The translations under genes were made by a program, and so were the position numbers. The notes under the pieces were generated by a model. That model did no database searches. It was not told the origin of the DNA and saw nothing but the letters and a program-made list of their open reading frames with translations. Below, piece after piece: positions 1 through 6,265 of a DNA stretch of 7,596 bases. The stretch is from positions 1,808 through 9,403 of the forward strand of contig DDYO01000208.1 in assembly GCA_002348045.1 (NCBI GenBank), written 5' to 3'. The stretch comes from Anaerolineales bacterium UBA2232. Its GTDB lineage: Bacteria > Chloroflexota > Anaerolineae > UBA2200. Every line of letters begins with the position of its first letter. Positions within the stretch are counted from its first letter, which is position 1.

Positions 1-65
1 TTCTCATAGCCGCTCTCACTGGACGCGGCGCCGCTGACGTGGTCACGTGTGTTTGCGTCAGTCAC
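1..65 (-). CDS. Start of an unidentified downstream gene (partial, runs off the left edge)
   Basis: A GTG at 65-63 is preceded by a perfect GGAGG (75-71) with a 5-nt spacer, and the frame stays open to the window edge for 21 codons. The visible N-terminus is MTDANTRDHVSGAASSESGY followed by Glu and a cut codon for Asn or Lys. It is hydrophilic, with no signal peptide or membrane segment, so a cytoplasmic protein is likely. It lies 50 nt after the stop of the second MmgE/PrpD gene on the same strand, so it is probably the eighth or later gene of the operon and may supply the next enzyme of the pathway. Too little is visible to assign a family. The strong ribosome binding site is the main evidence that it is real. 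Confidence 0.62.
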   Translation of the reverse strand, partial: MTDANTRDHVSGAASSESGYE

Positions 66-70
66 AAAAT

Positions 71-75
71 CCTCC
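71..75 (-). promoter_or_regulatory. Shine-Dalgarno GGAGG for the partial downstream gene
   Basis: On the minus strand the text reads GGAGG, then ATTTT, then GTG. The spacing of 5 nt and the full match to the anti-SD core decide the start of the partial gene. Nothing else is visible in the 50-nt gap: there is no T-run and no strong hairpin that would end transcription after the preceding gene. Confidence 0.65.
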
Positions 76-115
76 AAGCTATCGATGATGGCGTGATGCC
101 AAGCGTAACGCAGTG

Positions 116-1501
116 CTAGTCGAAAGGAGGGCGGAGCAGTTCCGTCAACTCTGCGGTATCTGTTAGGTCCTCCAAATTGTTGACAAGTTGACTAAGCCGG
201 GCCGCCCGCTCATGCCCCATAACGGGCGCCGCCAAACTCAAGTACTTGGCCTCCCACTCTGTTGCGGTAAGTGGGTTCTGCAGAGCCCCCTTTGGCCATT
301 CTACCGACTTGATCAGGCGGCGTCCATCGGTAGTTGTTACCTGAACAACAGCAGGGCGGTCCGCAGCATAATCGTCCAACGCTGGGTCACCTATGAGGGT
401 GATGCGGCCGTACATTTCGCGTACTTTTGGATCGTCGCGGCGGTCAAGCAGAATATCCGTAGGCGTGATTTGTCCGTTCACTGCTGCGACTGCCATCATG
501 TACTGGGCATTGTGGGACTTGAGCTCGTTGTTGTCAATTACCGGCGCCCGGTCCTTTTTTACACGGAGCTCAATGGCCGAGATATCCTCAGATTGGAGCC
601 GATTCTCCAGCAAGAGTTGCAGGAGAGCATCCAGGCCAGAGTGAATATCGAGGCAGCCGGCAAACGCCTTGGTTCCGAGGTTATCCATGATCCAGAATCT
701 GTCGCCCAAGCCCTCCACCAGGCGGTCGAGGTGCATTTCGCCTGAGTAGGCATCGTAGATATTGTACTTGGTGGGGTCAAGGATAAATGGCGGCCCACCG
801 TAGCCCATCTTGGCCAGAAGGGCGGATCGTACGCCGTTTTGCGCTGCGATGCCGATGACGTATGGGCGTGAGTTCTCGGTGGGATCGGTGACCCAGTTGA
901 TCAGGCCGCCCGCGGTCGCGCCAGCCAGCCCGAGGGCGTTGGCAAGCTCCACAGTGTCGGCGTGGAGCAAGCGGGCAGCGAGAGCAGCCGCGCCAAAGTG
1001 CCCATAAAGGGCTGACGGATGGAACGAGTGGGGGTACGAGTATGGGGTTCGGGCAGCGTCACCGACACGGCCGGCAACTTCAAAGCCGATGACCAGTGCG
1101 GTGACATAATCTTTGCCGGTGCTCTGCTGCCGTTCGGCCACCGTGATGGCGGTCGGAACCAGCACCGCGCCGGCATGTTGACTCGCGAGGGGACTGATGA
1201 TTCCGCCTTCGATGTCGGCGGCGTAACCCATTGTCCCGTTGGCCAGGGCTGCGTTAAGACAGGATGTCTTCATCGGCCGGTTGACGATGGTGCACTCAGG
1301 ATGACCGCCCTGGGCCTCAGCTAGGTCTCCCAGGAGGCGGGTGGACGAATAGGTGGGCACCGAGGCCGCGATCATGGCTCCCAGCAGGTCGAGGGTGATT
1401 TGCTTCGCCTCGGAGACGACTGGCTCGGGCAACATGTCGTAGTGGAGCGCTGTACAAAAGCTGACGATCTCGGCGGTATAGTAGCCAATGGGCTTGGGCA
1501 T
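116..1501 (-). CDS. MmgE/PrpD family protein, distal paralogue with a divergent active site
   Basis: A 461-residue cytoplasmic protein, the usual length for the MmgE/PrpD family (2-methylcitrate dehydratase, cis-aconitate decarboxylase, iminodisuccinate epimerase). Family landmarks in order: NAALANGT near 83-90, a conserved His at 109, the SFHPSA segment with His161, TDPT near 205-208, IGIAA near 216-220, a Lys278/Cys283/His287 cluster ending in LDA, and SHNAQY near 329-334. The acidic DDxH segment seen in its upstream paralogue is replaced by a Gly/Ile-rich stretch (about 97-105), and the Lys expected before IGIAA is Arg212. It may therefore have a different substrate, or be a partner subunit rather than an independent dehydratase. 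The start chosen is ATG 1501, which has GGAG (1511-1508) 6 nt upstream. ATG 1507 overlaps the previous stop as ATGA but has no spacer after GGAG. The exact reaction is unknown. Confidence 0.9.
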   Translation of the reverse strand: MPKPIGYYTAEIVSFCTALHYDMLPEPVVSEAKQITLDLLGAMIAASVPTYSSTRLLGDLAEAQGGHPECTIVNRPMKTSCLNAALANGTMGYAADIEGGIISPLASQHAGAVLVPTAITVAERQQSTGKDYVTALVIGFEVAGRVGDAARTPYSYPHSFHPSALYGHFGAAALAARLLHADTVELANALGLAGATAGGLINWVTDPTENSRPYVIGIAAQNGVRSALLAKMGYGGPPFILDPTKYNIYDAYSGEMHLDRLVEGLGDRFWIMDNLGTKAFAGCLDIHSGLDALLQLLLENRLQSEDISAIELRVKKDRAPVIDNNELKSHNAQYMMAVAAVNGQITPTDILLDRRDDPKVREMYGRITLIGDPALDDYAADRPAVVQVTTTDGRRLIKSVEWPKGALQNPLTATEWEAKYLSLAAPVMGHERAARLSQLVNNLEDLTDTAELTELLRPPFD

Positions 1502-1503
1502 TG

Positions 1504-2883
1504 TCATCTCCGTCCACTGAGGCAGTCGGTTAACACAGTGACAGTAGGCAAAGCGTCCATCGTCTGAATGAGCTCAACGATACGGTCGGCCTGAGCAATG
1601 GGGATTATGGGTGTGGCCAGCTCATAGAACTTGGCCAGAAGCTCTCGCTCTGACAGGGGTTTCTCTGGGTCTCCGCTGGCATAGTCGGATCGTTCGGCCC
1701 ACGTCTGACCGTCTCGCAGGGTGACCCGGACGATTGCCGGCTCGGAGAAGCGGCCCTCAGAGACATCGGTAAGCTCGTCATCGGCAACCACAAAGACATG
1801 GTCCATGAGCCCACCTATGAGGGGGTCGCTGCGCTGATCCGAGTAGATGTGATGGGGCATGATGTTGCCATCGCGGGCGGCTACGGCAAGGACATACTGC
1901 GCATTGTGCGACAGGAGCTCATTGCGGTCGACGATAGGGGCGCCGGCAGCGGGCAGTCGCATGGTGATTTCTTGGATGTCAGGCAGTGCCAGGTTGTGCT
2001 TCTGGCGAACAGCCAGGAAGGCATCGAGGGCCGCATGGAGAAAGCGGCAGCAAGCGTACTTTTTCAGACCGGTGTGGCAGATCTCAAAGCGAGTTCCCCA
2101 CTCGTGGGTGAGCCAATGCCAGTCGGGCGCGTCGGAGAAAGCGGTGACAACCCCATAGCGGCCGCCAATAATGTCAGCAGGGCCGCAAAAGCCCACCGCA
2201 GCCAACGAAGCGGCCATGACGCCGTTGCTAGCGGCGATGCCCATTTGAAGTGATTTGGGCATCTGGGTGGGGTCAGTCTCCCAGGCCATCAGGCCGGATG
2301 CCAGGCTGCCGGCGAGGCTCAGGGCGTGGGTGAGCTGCACTGAAGACAGCCCCATCAGCTTTCCCGCTGCTGCCGCGGCGCCAAAACCGCCGCAGACGGC
2401 CGATGGGTGAAAGCCCCGCTGGTAGAGGGACGATGGGTTCATGGCCAGCACGAGCCGCACGTCCACATCATAGCCGATGGCGAGGGCCAGGAGCAGGTTG
2501 CGCCCGGATTGCCGTTTGTGCTCGGCGACGGCGAGGGCGGCCGGTACCACAACGGTTGCCACGTGAGCTCCTGACAGAGGATGGCTGTCATCCAGCTCGA
2601 TGTTGTTGGCGAGGGTGCCGTTGGCCAGAGCGGCATGGGTTGTGCTGGACCGGTCAGGCATCCCCATGATCGTGGCGTCGGGGCTGCCTCCCGTCGTTCG
2701 AATCCAATCGGTGATCAGTGCGCTGGCACGGTAGTCGGGCGCCGTGGCTGCCAGCATGCAGCCAATGGTGTCCAGGAGCACTGCCTTGGCCTGCCGGACC
2801 ACCGCCGCAGGCAGGTCGTCAAAGGAGGTTCGCTGGATATAGTCTGTCAGGGACTGGGTGTAGGACTTGACCGAAATGGACAT
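1504..2883 (-). CDS. MmgE/PrpD family protein, proximal paralogue with canonical active-site motifs
   Basis: A 459-residue cytoplasmic protein of full family length. The N-terminal helical domain carries AALANGT (84-90), the acidic motif ELDDSH (96-101), His107 and GFHPSA with His159. Lys210 precedes MGIAA, and Lys274, Cys278 and His283 form the later KKYACCRFLHAALDA segment. By alignment from memory with human cis-aconitate decarboxylase (IRG1), Glu96/Asp98/Asp99, Ser100, His107, His159, Lys210 and Lys274 fall at or near its Asp93-Asp96, Thr97, His103, His159, Lys207 and Lys272. The protein therefore looks catalytically competent. The family performs dehydration, decarboxylation or epimerisation of di- and tricarboxylates, and the substrate here cannot be told. 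ATG 2883 has GAGGG (2895-2891) 7 nt upstream, overlapping the livF stop. It lies 10 nt after livF, which ties it to the importer operon. Confidence 0.93.
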   Translation of the reverse strand: MSISVKSYTQSLTDYIQRTSFDDLPAAVVRQAKAVLLDTIGCMLAATAPDYRASALITDWIRTTGGSPDATIMGMPDRSSTTHAALANGTLANNIELDDSHPLSGAHVATVVVPAALAVAEHKRQSGRNLLLALAIGYDVDVRLVLAMNPSSLYQRGFHPSAVCGGFGAAAAAGKLMGLSSVQLTHALSLAGSLASGLMAWETDPTQMPKSLQMGIAASNGVMAASLAAVGFCGPADIIGGRYGVVTAFSDAPDWHWLTHEWGTRFEICHTGLKKYACCRFLHAALDAFLAVRQKHNLALPDIQEITMRLPAAGAPIVDRNELLSHNAQYVLAVAARDGNIMPHHIYSDQRSDPLIGGLMDHVFVVADDELTDVSEGRFSEPAIVRVTLRDGQTWAERSDYASGDPEKPLSERELLAKFYELATPIIPIAQADRIVELIQTMDALPTVTVLTDCLSGRR

Positions 2884-2893
2884 TAGTGTTCCC

Positions 2894-3598
2894 TCAGATT
2901 CCCAGGTAGGCTTTGCGAACCAGGTCGCAACACAAGAGCTCGTCGGATTTGCCCTCCATGATGGTCCGACCGGTCTGCAGGACGTACCCCCTGTCCGCCA
3001 GGCTGAGCGCGCGGCGGACGTTCTGTTCGACTAGGAGTACGGTAGTTCCTGTCTCGTTGATCTGGTCGATGACTTTGAACATGCTGGTTACCAGCAGCGG
3101 CATCAAGCCGAGGGACGGTTCATCCAGCATCAACAGCTTGGGCCCCAGCATGAGGCCACGGCCAATGGCAACCATCTGTTGCTCGCCACCGCTCAGGGTT
3201 GCCGCGATTTGGTCCCGGCGCTCCGCCAAGCGGGGAAACAGGGCAAAAACGTTGTCGAGGCGGCGGCGACGCTCGGCCTCGGACTTGGTGGTAAATGCGC
3301 CGAGGTAGAGGTTCTTCCAGACGGAAAGACGGTTGAATAGCCGTCTGCCCTCGGGCACGTGGGCAATACCGAGCGCCGCAATGCGATGCGCTGGCACCTG
3401 ATCAATTCGCTTTCCGTCGAACCAGATTTCTCCTGCGTCCGGGCGCATAAGCCCGGAAACGGCTTTGAGAATAGTGCTCTTTCCGGCGCCATTGGAGCCC
3501 ACGATGGTAACGAACTCGCCCGTCTGCACATCGAATGAGACGTCGTGCAACGCGGGTACCCCGTCATATGACACTCTGATTCCTTTAACTTGGAGCAC
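2894..3598 (-). CDS. livF: Branched-chain amino acid-type ABC transporter ATPase, LivF-like
   Basis: A 234-residue cytoplasmic ATPase subunit that powers the LivHM permease pair. Walker A GSNGAGKST is at 34-42, the LivF hallmark HVPEGRRLF around 80-88, the ABC signature LSGGEQQ at 135-141, and Walker B LLMLDE at 155-160. VEQN at 190-193 sits where most ABC ATPases have the switch His, and ADRGYVLQTGR follows. The Glu in PEGR and the Gln in VEQN are normal for LivF. The C-terminus ends AYLGI, the usual family ending. The start is GTG 3598, supported by GGGGGAGG (3612-3605) 6 nt upstream. It overlaps the end of livG by 14 nt, which suggests translational coupling. Length and motif order are complete. 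Confidence 0.96.
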   Translation of the reverse strand: MLQVKGIRVSYDGVPALHDVSFDVQTGEFVTIVGSNGAGKSTILKAVSGLMRPDAGEIWFDGKRIDQVPAHRIAALGIAHVPEGRRLFNRLSVWKNLYLGAFTTKSEAERRRRLDNVFALFPRLAERRDQIAATLSGGEQQMVAIGRGLMLGPKLLMLDEPSLGLMPLLVTSMFKVIDQINETGTTVLLVEQNVRRALSLADRGYVLQTGRTIMEGKSDELLCCDLVRKAYLGI

Positions 3599-4313
3599 AA
3601 AAGTCCTCCCCCAAGTATGCTTCTATCACCATTGGGTCCCGGCTGATGACAGATGGGGGGCCCTCGGCGATCTTCTGGCCATAATTGAGCACGACCACGC
3701 GGTCGGAGATCGGCATGATGACCTCCATGACATGCTCGACCATCAGGACCGTGACGCCGCGCTGACGAATCGCCTTGATCAACTGCACGGCGTCTGACAC
3801 TTCACGCTCGTTAAGGCCGGCCATAACTTCATCCAGCATGATCAACCTTGGGCGGGTAGCGAGCGCCCTGGAGAGCTCCAGTCGCTTGCGGTCGGCAATG
3901 GTGAGGTCAGAACCCAGTGCGTCACGACGGGGCGCCAGTCCGGTGAACTCCAGCACCTCCAAGGCAGTCTGCCGGGCTCTGGATGTTGATGATTCTTGAG
4001 AGAAAGCGCCAACCATGACGTTTTCCCACACCGTCATGGACTTGAAAGTACGCACAACCTGAAAGGTACGACAGAGGCCCCGGTGGCACAGCCGATCCGG
4101 CGACCAGCCGGTGATGTCCTGGCCGTCGAGCGCAATGCTGCCGGAGGTGGGCGGGTAGAAGCCAGTGATGAGGTTAAAAAGTGTCGTCTTGCCGGCGCCA
4201 TTGGGGCCTATGAGACCGACAATCTCGCCCTCGTTAACGCTCATCGTGATGTTGTTGTTGGCGACCAGACCGCCGAACTTTCTCGTCAAATCGACAACTT
4301 CAAGGAGTGGCAT
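3585..4313 (-). CDS. livG: Branched-chain amino acid-type ABC transporter ATPase, LivG-like
   Basis: A 242-residue ATPase subunit expected to pair with LivF beneath the permease. Walker A GPNGAGKTT is at 36-44, the Q-loop CRTFQ ends at Gln85, TVWENVMVGAF is at 94-104, Walker B LIMLDE at 157-162 followed by VMAGLNERE, and the switch His194 sits in VEHVMEVI. The signature motif is not LSGGQ or LSYGQ but LTIADRKRLE (137-146), a variant I recall in a subset of LivG-type proteins. The C-terminus AYLGEDFCAPS carries a short tail after the usual AYLG, written in DNA that also holds the livF ribosome binding site and start. ATG 4313 follows AAGGAG (4328-4323) with a 9-nt spacer and lies 5 nt after the livM stop. 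Confidence 0.95.
   Translation of the reverse strand: MPLLEVVDLTRKFGGLVANNNITMSVNEGEIVGLIGPNGAGKTTLFNLITGFYPPTSGSIALDGQDITGWSPDRLCHRGLCRTFQVVRTFKSMTVWENVMVGAFSQESSTSRARQTALEVLEFTGLAPRRDALGSDLTIADRKRLELSRALATRPRLIMLDEVMAGLNEREVSDAVQLIKAIRQRGVTVLMVEHVMEVIMPISDRVVVLNYGQKIAEGPPSVISRDPMVIEAYLGEDFCAPS
3605..3612 (-). promoter_or_regulatory. Shine-Dalgarno GGGGGAGG for livF, inside livG
   Basis: This purine run lies within the last codons of livG and is followed by ACTTTT and the GTG start of livF. The 6-nt spacing supports a GTG start even though the reading frames overlap. Confidence 0.7.
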
Positions 4314-4318
4314 CGGCG

Positions 4319-5308
4319 TCAGCTCCTTCGCCTAAAGCGTTTCGGGAGGGCGATCAACCCCTCTGGCTGGAACACCGCGACGATGACCACAATAGCTCCG
4401 TAGATGACCAGGTTCAGGGCGCGACCTCCGCCGCCCAAATATGCCCGTGTGAGTTCAGCAACAGGGATGAGGACTAGCGCGCCAAGAGTGGGTCCCCACA
4501 GACTGCCCATGCCACCGAGGGCGGCTATGAGCGTCACCAGGGAAGATATCGTGGCGGGCATCACGCTGCCGGGGTCGATGTAAAGGACGTACTGTGCGTA
4601 TAGTGTGCCCCCAAGGGCGGCAAAGAATGCGCTAAACGCCATGGCCAGGAGTTTGTACTTGATAGTACTGATGCCAAGGCTGCGGGCCGCATCGGGATCA
4701 CCCTTGATTGCTCGGAGATAGTAGCCAATCTGAGAGTGGTCAATCCAGTATGTGGTGGCGATAGAAGCGGCGAGAAAGGCCAGAGCAACATAATGGTAGG
4801 GAAGCTTGCTGCTGTGGAATTGCATGTTCCAGAATCCCTCTGGCACCATGGGGATGAAGAGCCCTACCGCTCCTCCGACGGCCGGCCAGTTGAGAAAGAT
4901 TGTCGCCATGACCTCTCCAAGGACCAGAGTGGCGATGGTAAAGTAGCGGCCGCCCAAGCGGAAACAGGGATAGCCGATGAGCACCGATACGCCAATGGCC
5001 GCTATCCCACCAACAATCATACCCAACCAGGGGGTCACCTTCCAGTTCATGAACAGCAGAGTCGAAGTGTAGGCGCCGATGCCAAAGTAGACGGCGTGAC
5101 CCAGAGAAACCTGTCCGGCATAACCACCCAGGATGTTCCAGCCGGTGGCTACAGTGGCAAAGATCAAGATCATGATCATCAGGTGCAGTGGGAACGAAGT
5201 GTCAAACAGGAAAGGGTAGATGACAAGTCCCACTCCGCAAGCGATGAGAACGGCGGTCTTCAAGTGAGAGGCAATGGACCGGCCTGGTTGGGATGTCTTG
5301 GCACTCAT
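4319..5308 (-). CDS. livM: Branched-chain amino acid-type ABC transporter permease, LivM-like
   Basis: A 329-residue integral membrane subunit of the BPD_transp_2 type. Hydrophobic segments run through most of the protein (for example about 17-36, 41-60, 94-113, 122-140, 172-188, 219-240, 255-266, 273-287 and 298-313). The LivM motif GWNILGGYAGQVSLGHAVYF occurs at 56-75, followed by GIGAYT. The cytoplasmic coupling loop LRAIKGDPDAARSLGI spans 198-213. The C-terminus FQPEGLIALPKRF resembles the family's RPxGL ending. ATG 5308 was chosen because it follows the livH stop by 1 nt and has a GGGAGAG-type ribosome binding site at the end of livH. A longer frame to 5377 exists, but its extra 23 residues are not family-like and overlap livH. 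Confidence 0.95.
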   Translation of the reverse strand: MSAKTSQPGRSIASHLKTAVLIACGVGLVIYPFLFDTSFPLHLMIMILIFATVATGWNILGGYAGQVSLGHAVYFGIGAYTSTLLFMNWKVTPWLGMIVGGIAAIGVSVLIGYPCFRLGGRYFTIATLVLGEVMATIFLNWPAVGGAVGLFIPMVPEGFWNMQFHSSKLPYHYVALAFLAASIATTYWIDHSQIGYYLRAIKGDPDAARSLGISTIKYKLLAMAFSAFFAALGGTLYAQYVLYIDPGSVMPATISSLVTLIAALGGMGSLWGPTLGALVLIPVAELTRAYLGGGGRALNLVIYGAIVVIVAVFQPEGLIALPKRFRRRS

Positions 5309-5309
5309 G

Positions 5310-6191
5310 CTAGTTCTCTCCCATGCCGCTCGGTGAACGCCAGGCTCTCCAGAGTACGATGGCCAGGTAGCCGGCAAAGACGCCCACGTATTTGAATGCC
5401 GGTGTAAAGACCAGTCCGCTGACCACCATGACTAGTCCGTTGATGATGCCGGCGACAAAGCTGCCCACGATGCTGCCAAAGCCCCCCATGGCTACGGTGA
5501 CCAGCGCCATCTGGCCAAAGAGCGCACCGACATCGGGGAAGATATAGTAGTACATCGAAAGCAACGCTCCAGCGGCGCCTACACAGGCGAGGCCGATTCC
5601 CCAGGCCAGGGAGTACATTCGGTCGCTGTCGATGCCCATGAGCGTCGCCGCCTGCTTGTCCTCGGAAACGGCCTGCAGCGCGCGCCCCATTTCCGTGGTC
5701 TGAATGAGCCAGTACAGAAACGCTGAGGCCGCCACCGCTCCTACGGCAGCCAGCAGCTGCGGCTTACCGATCGAAAGCCCGGGCGGAATGATGAACCGTC
5801 CGCTGGCCAGGGGTTCGTTGATGAGACGATAGTTAGGTGTCCACAGATACTGCGCCGCGCCGCGGATGAGAATCATCAGGCCGAAGGTGGCAAAGGTCTG
5901 GGCGGTGGAGGGAGCGTCAATCACATGCACGATGAGACCGCGGTATACCAAGACACCGAGAACGAACATGAGCAACACCGCAACGGGTAGAAAGACAAGG
6001 GGGTCGATGCCGAATAGAGTGAATGCCCAGAAGGTGGCGTACATGGCCAGCATCATAAAGTCGCCGTGCGCAAAGTTGACCAAGCGCATGACGCCCCAGA
6101 TCAGGCTCAGCCCCGCCGCAACGAGGGAAAAGATAAAGCCGATGAGGATTCCACCGATGAGCGACTGCAGGACGATGACGAAATTCTCCAC
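5310..6191 (-). CDS. livH: Branched-chain amino acid-type ABC transporter permease, LivH-like
   Basis: A 293-residue integral membrane subunit that forms the channel with LivM. The N-terminus has the family pattern LIGGILIGFIFSLVAAGLSL followed by IWGVMRLVNFAHGDFMML (31-48), which is close to LivH. About eight hydrophobic segments follow. The coupling loop with GRALQAVSEDKQAATLMGID is at 169-188, and VAMGGFGSIVGSFVAGIING is at 233-252. The C-terminus RSPSGMGEN corresponds to the usual RPxGLFG ending. The start is uncertain. GTG 6191 gives the family-like N-terminus and has GGGGAGG (6202-6196) upstream, though with only about 4 nt of spacing. GTG 6206 is in frame but lacks a ribosome binding site and would start only 8 nt after the inverted repeat. 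Confidence 0.94.
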   Translation of the reverse strand: MENFVIVLQSLIGGILIGFIFSLVAAGLSLIWGVMRLVNFAHGDFMMLAMYATFWAFTLFGIDPLVFLPVAVLLMFVLGVLVYRGLIVHVIDAPSTAQTFATFGLMILIRGAAQYLWTPNYRLINEPLASGRFIIPPGLSIGKPQLLAAVGAVAASAFLYWLIQTTEMGRALQAVSEDKQAATLMGIDSDRMYSLAWGIGLACVGAAGALLSMYYYIFPDVGALFGQMALVTVAMGGFGSIVGSFVAGIINGLVMVVSGLVFTPAFKYVGVFAGYLAIVLWRAWRSPSGMGEN

Positions 6192-6214
6192 CAAACCTCC
6201 CCGCACACGACATG

Positions 6215-6248
6215 GTTCGCGCCCAGGGCACCTGCCCTGGGCGCGAAC
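6215..6248 (-). promoter_or_regulatory. Perfect 16-bp inverted repeat, predicted intercistronic mRNA hairpin
   Basis: The left arm GTTCGCGCCCAGGGCA (6215-6230) and the right arm TGCCCTGGGCGCGAAC (6233-6248) are exact reverse complements separated by 2 bases. In RNA this would be about 15 GC-rich pairs closed by a 4-nt loop. It lies 17 nt after the stop of the binding-protein gene and 23 nt before the preferred livH start. Neither strand has a T-run after it, so it is not a classic intrinsic terminator. A position between receptor and permease genes suits a barrier to 3' exonucleases or a partial attenuator that keeps receptor levels above transporter levels, as known for the malE-malF intergenic repeat of enterobacteria. 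The function here is inferred. Confidence 0.8.
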
Positions 6249-6265
6249 GTGCAGTCAGGACAACC

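Noticed and set aside
37..48. Small palindrome ACGTG-GT-CACGT inside a looser CTGACG...CGTCAG pair (34-61)
   Set aside because: It is short, lies inside the coding start of the partial gene, and has no supporting operator context. Chance is a sufficient explanation.
188..745. Long open frame on the plus strand (185 codons) opposite the distal MmgE/PrpD gene
   Set aside because: It is fully antisense to a clear family member, shows no recognisable motifs, and similar shadows occur opposite every gene here (for example 1798-2253 and 4736-5395).
116..2883. The two MmgE/PrpD frames as a broken or split single gene
   Set aside because: Each is full length with its own N-terminal and C-terminal family landmarks in the same order, so they are tandem paralogues and not fragments.
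2894..3598. LivF Glu in PEGR and Gln in VEQN instead of the usual Q-loop Gln and switch His
   Set aside because: Both are the normal state for LivF-type ATPases, not a defect.
5309..5377. Upstream extension of livM by 23 codons
   Set aside because: The extra residues are not family-like and overlap livH. ATG 5308 sits 1 nt after the livH stop with a ribosome binding site.
6215..6248. Reading the inverted repeat as an intrinsic terminator
   Set aside because: No T-run follows the stem on either strand, and livH continues the operon immediately after it.
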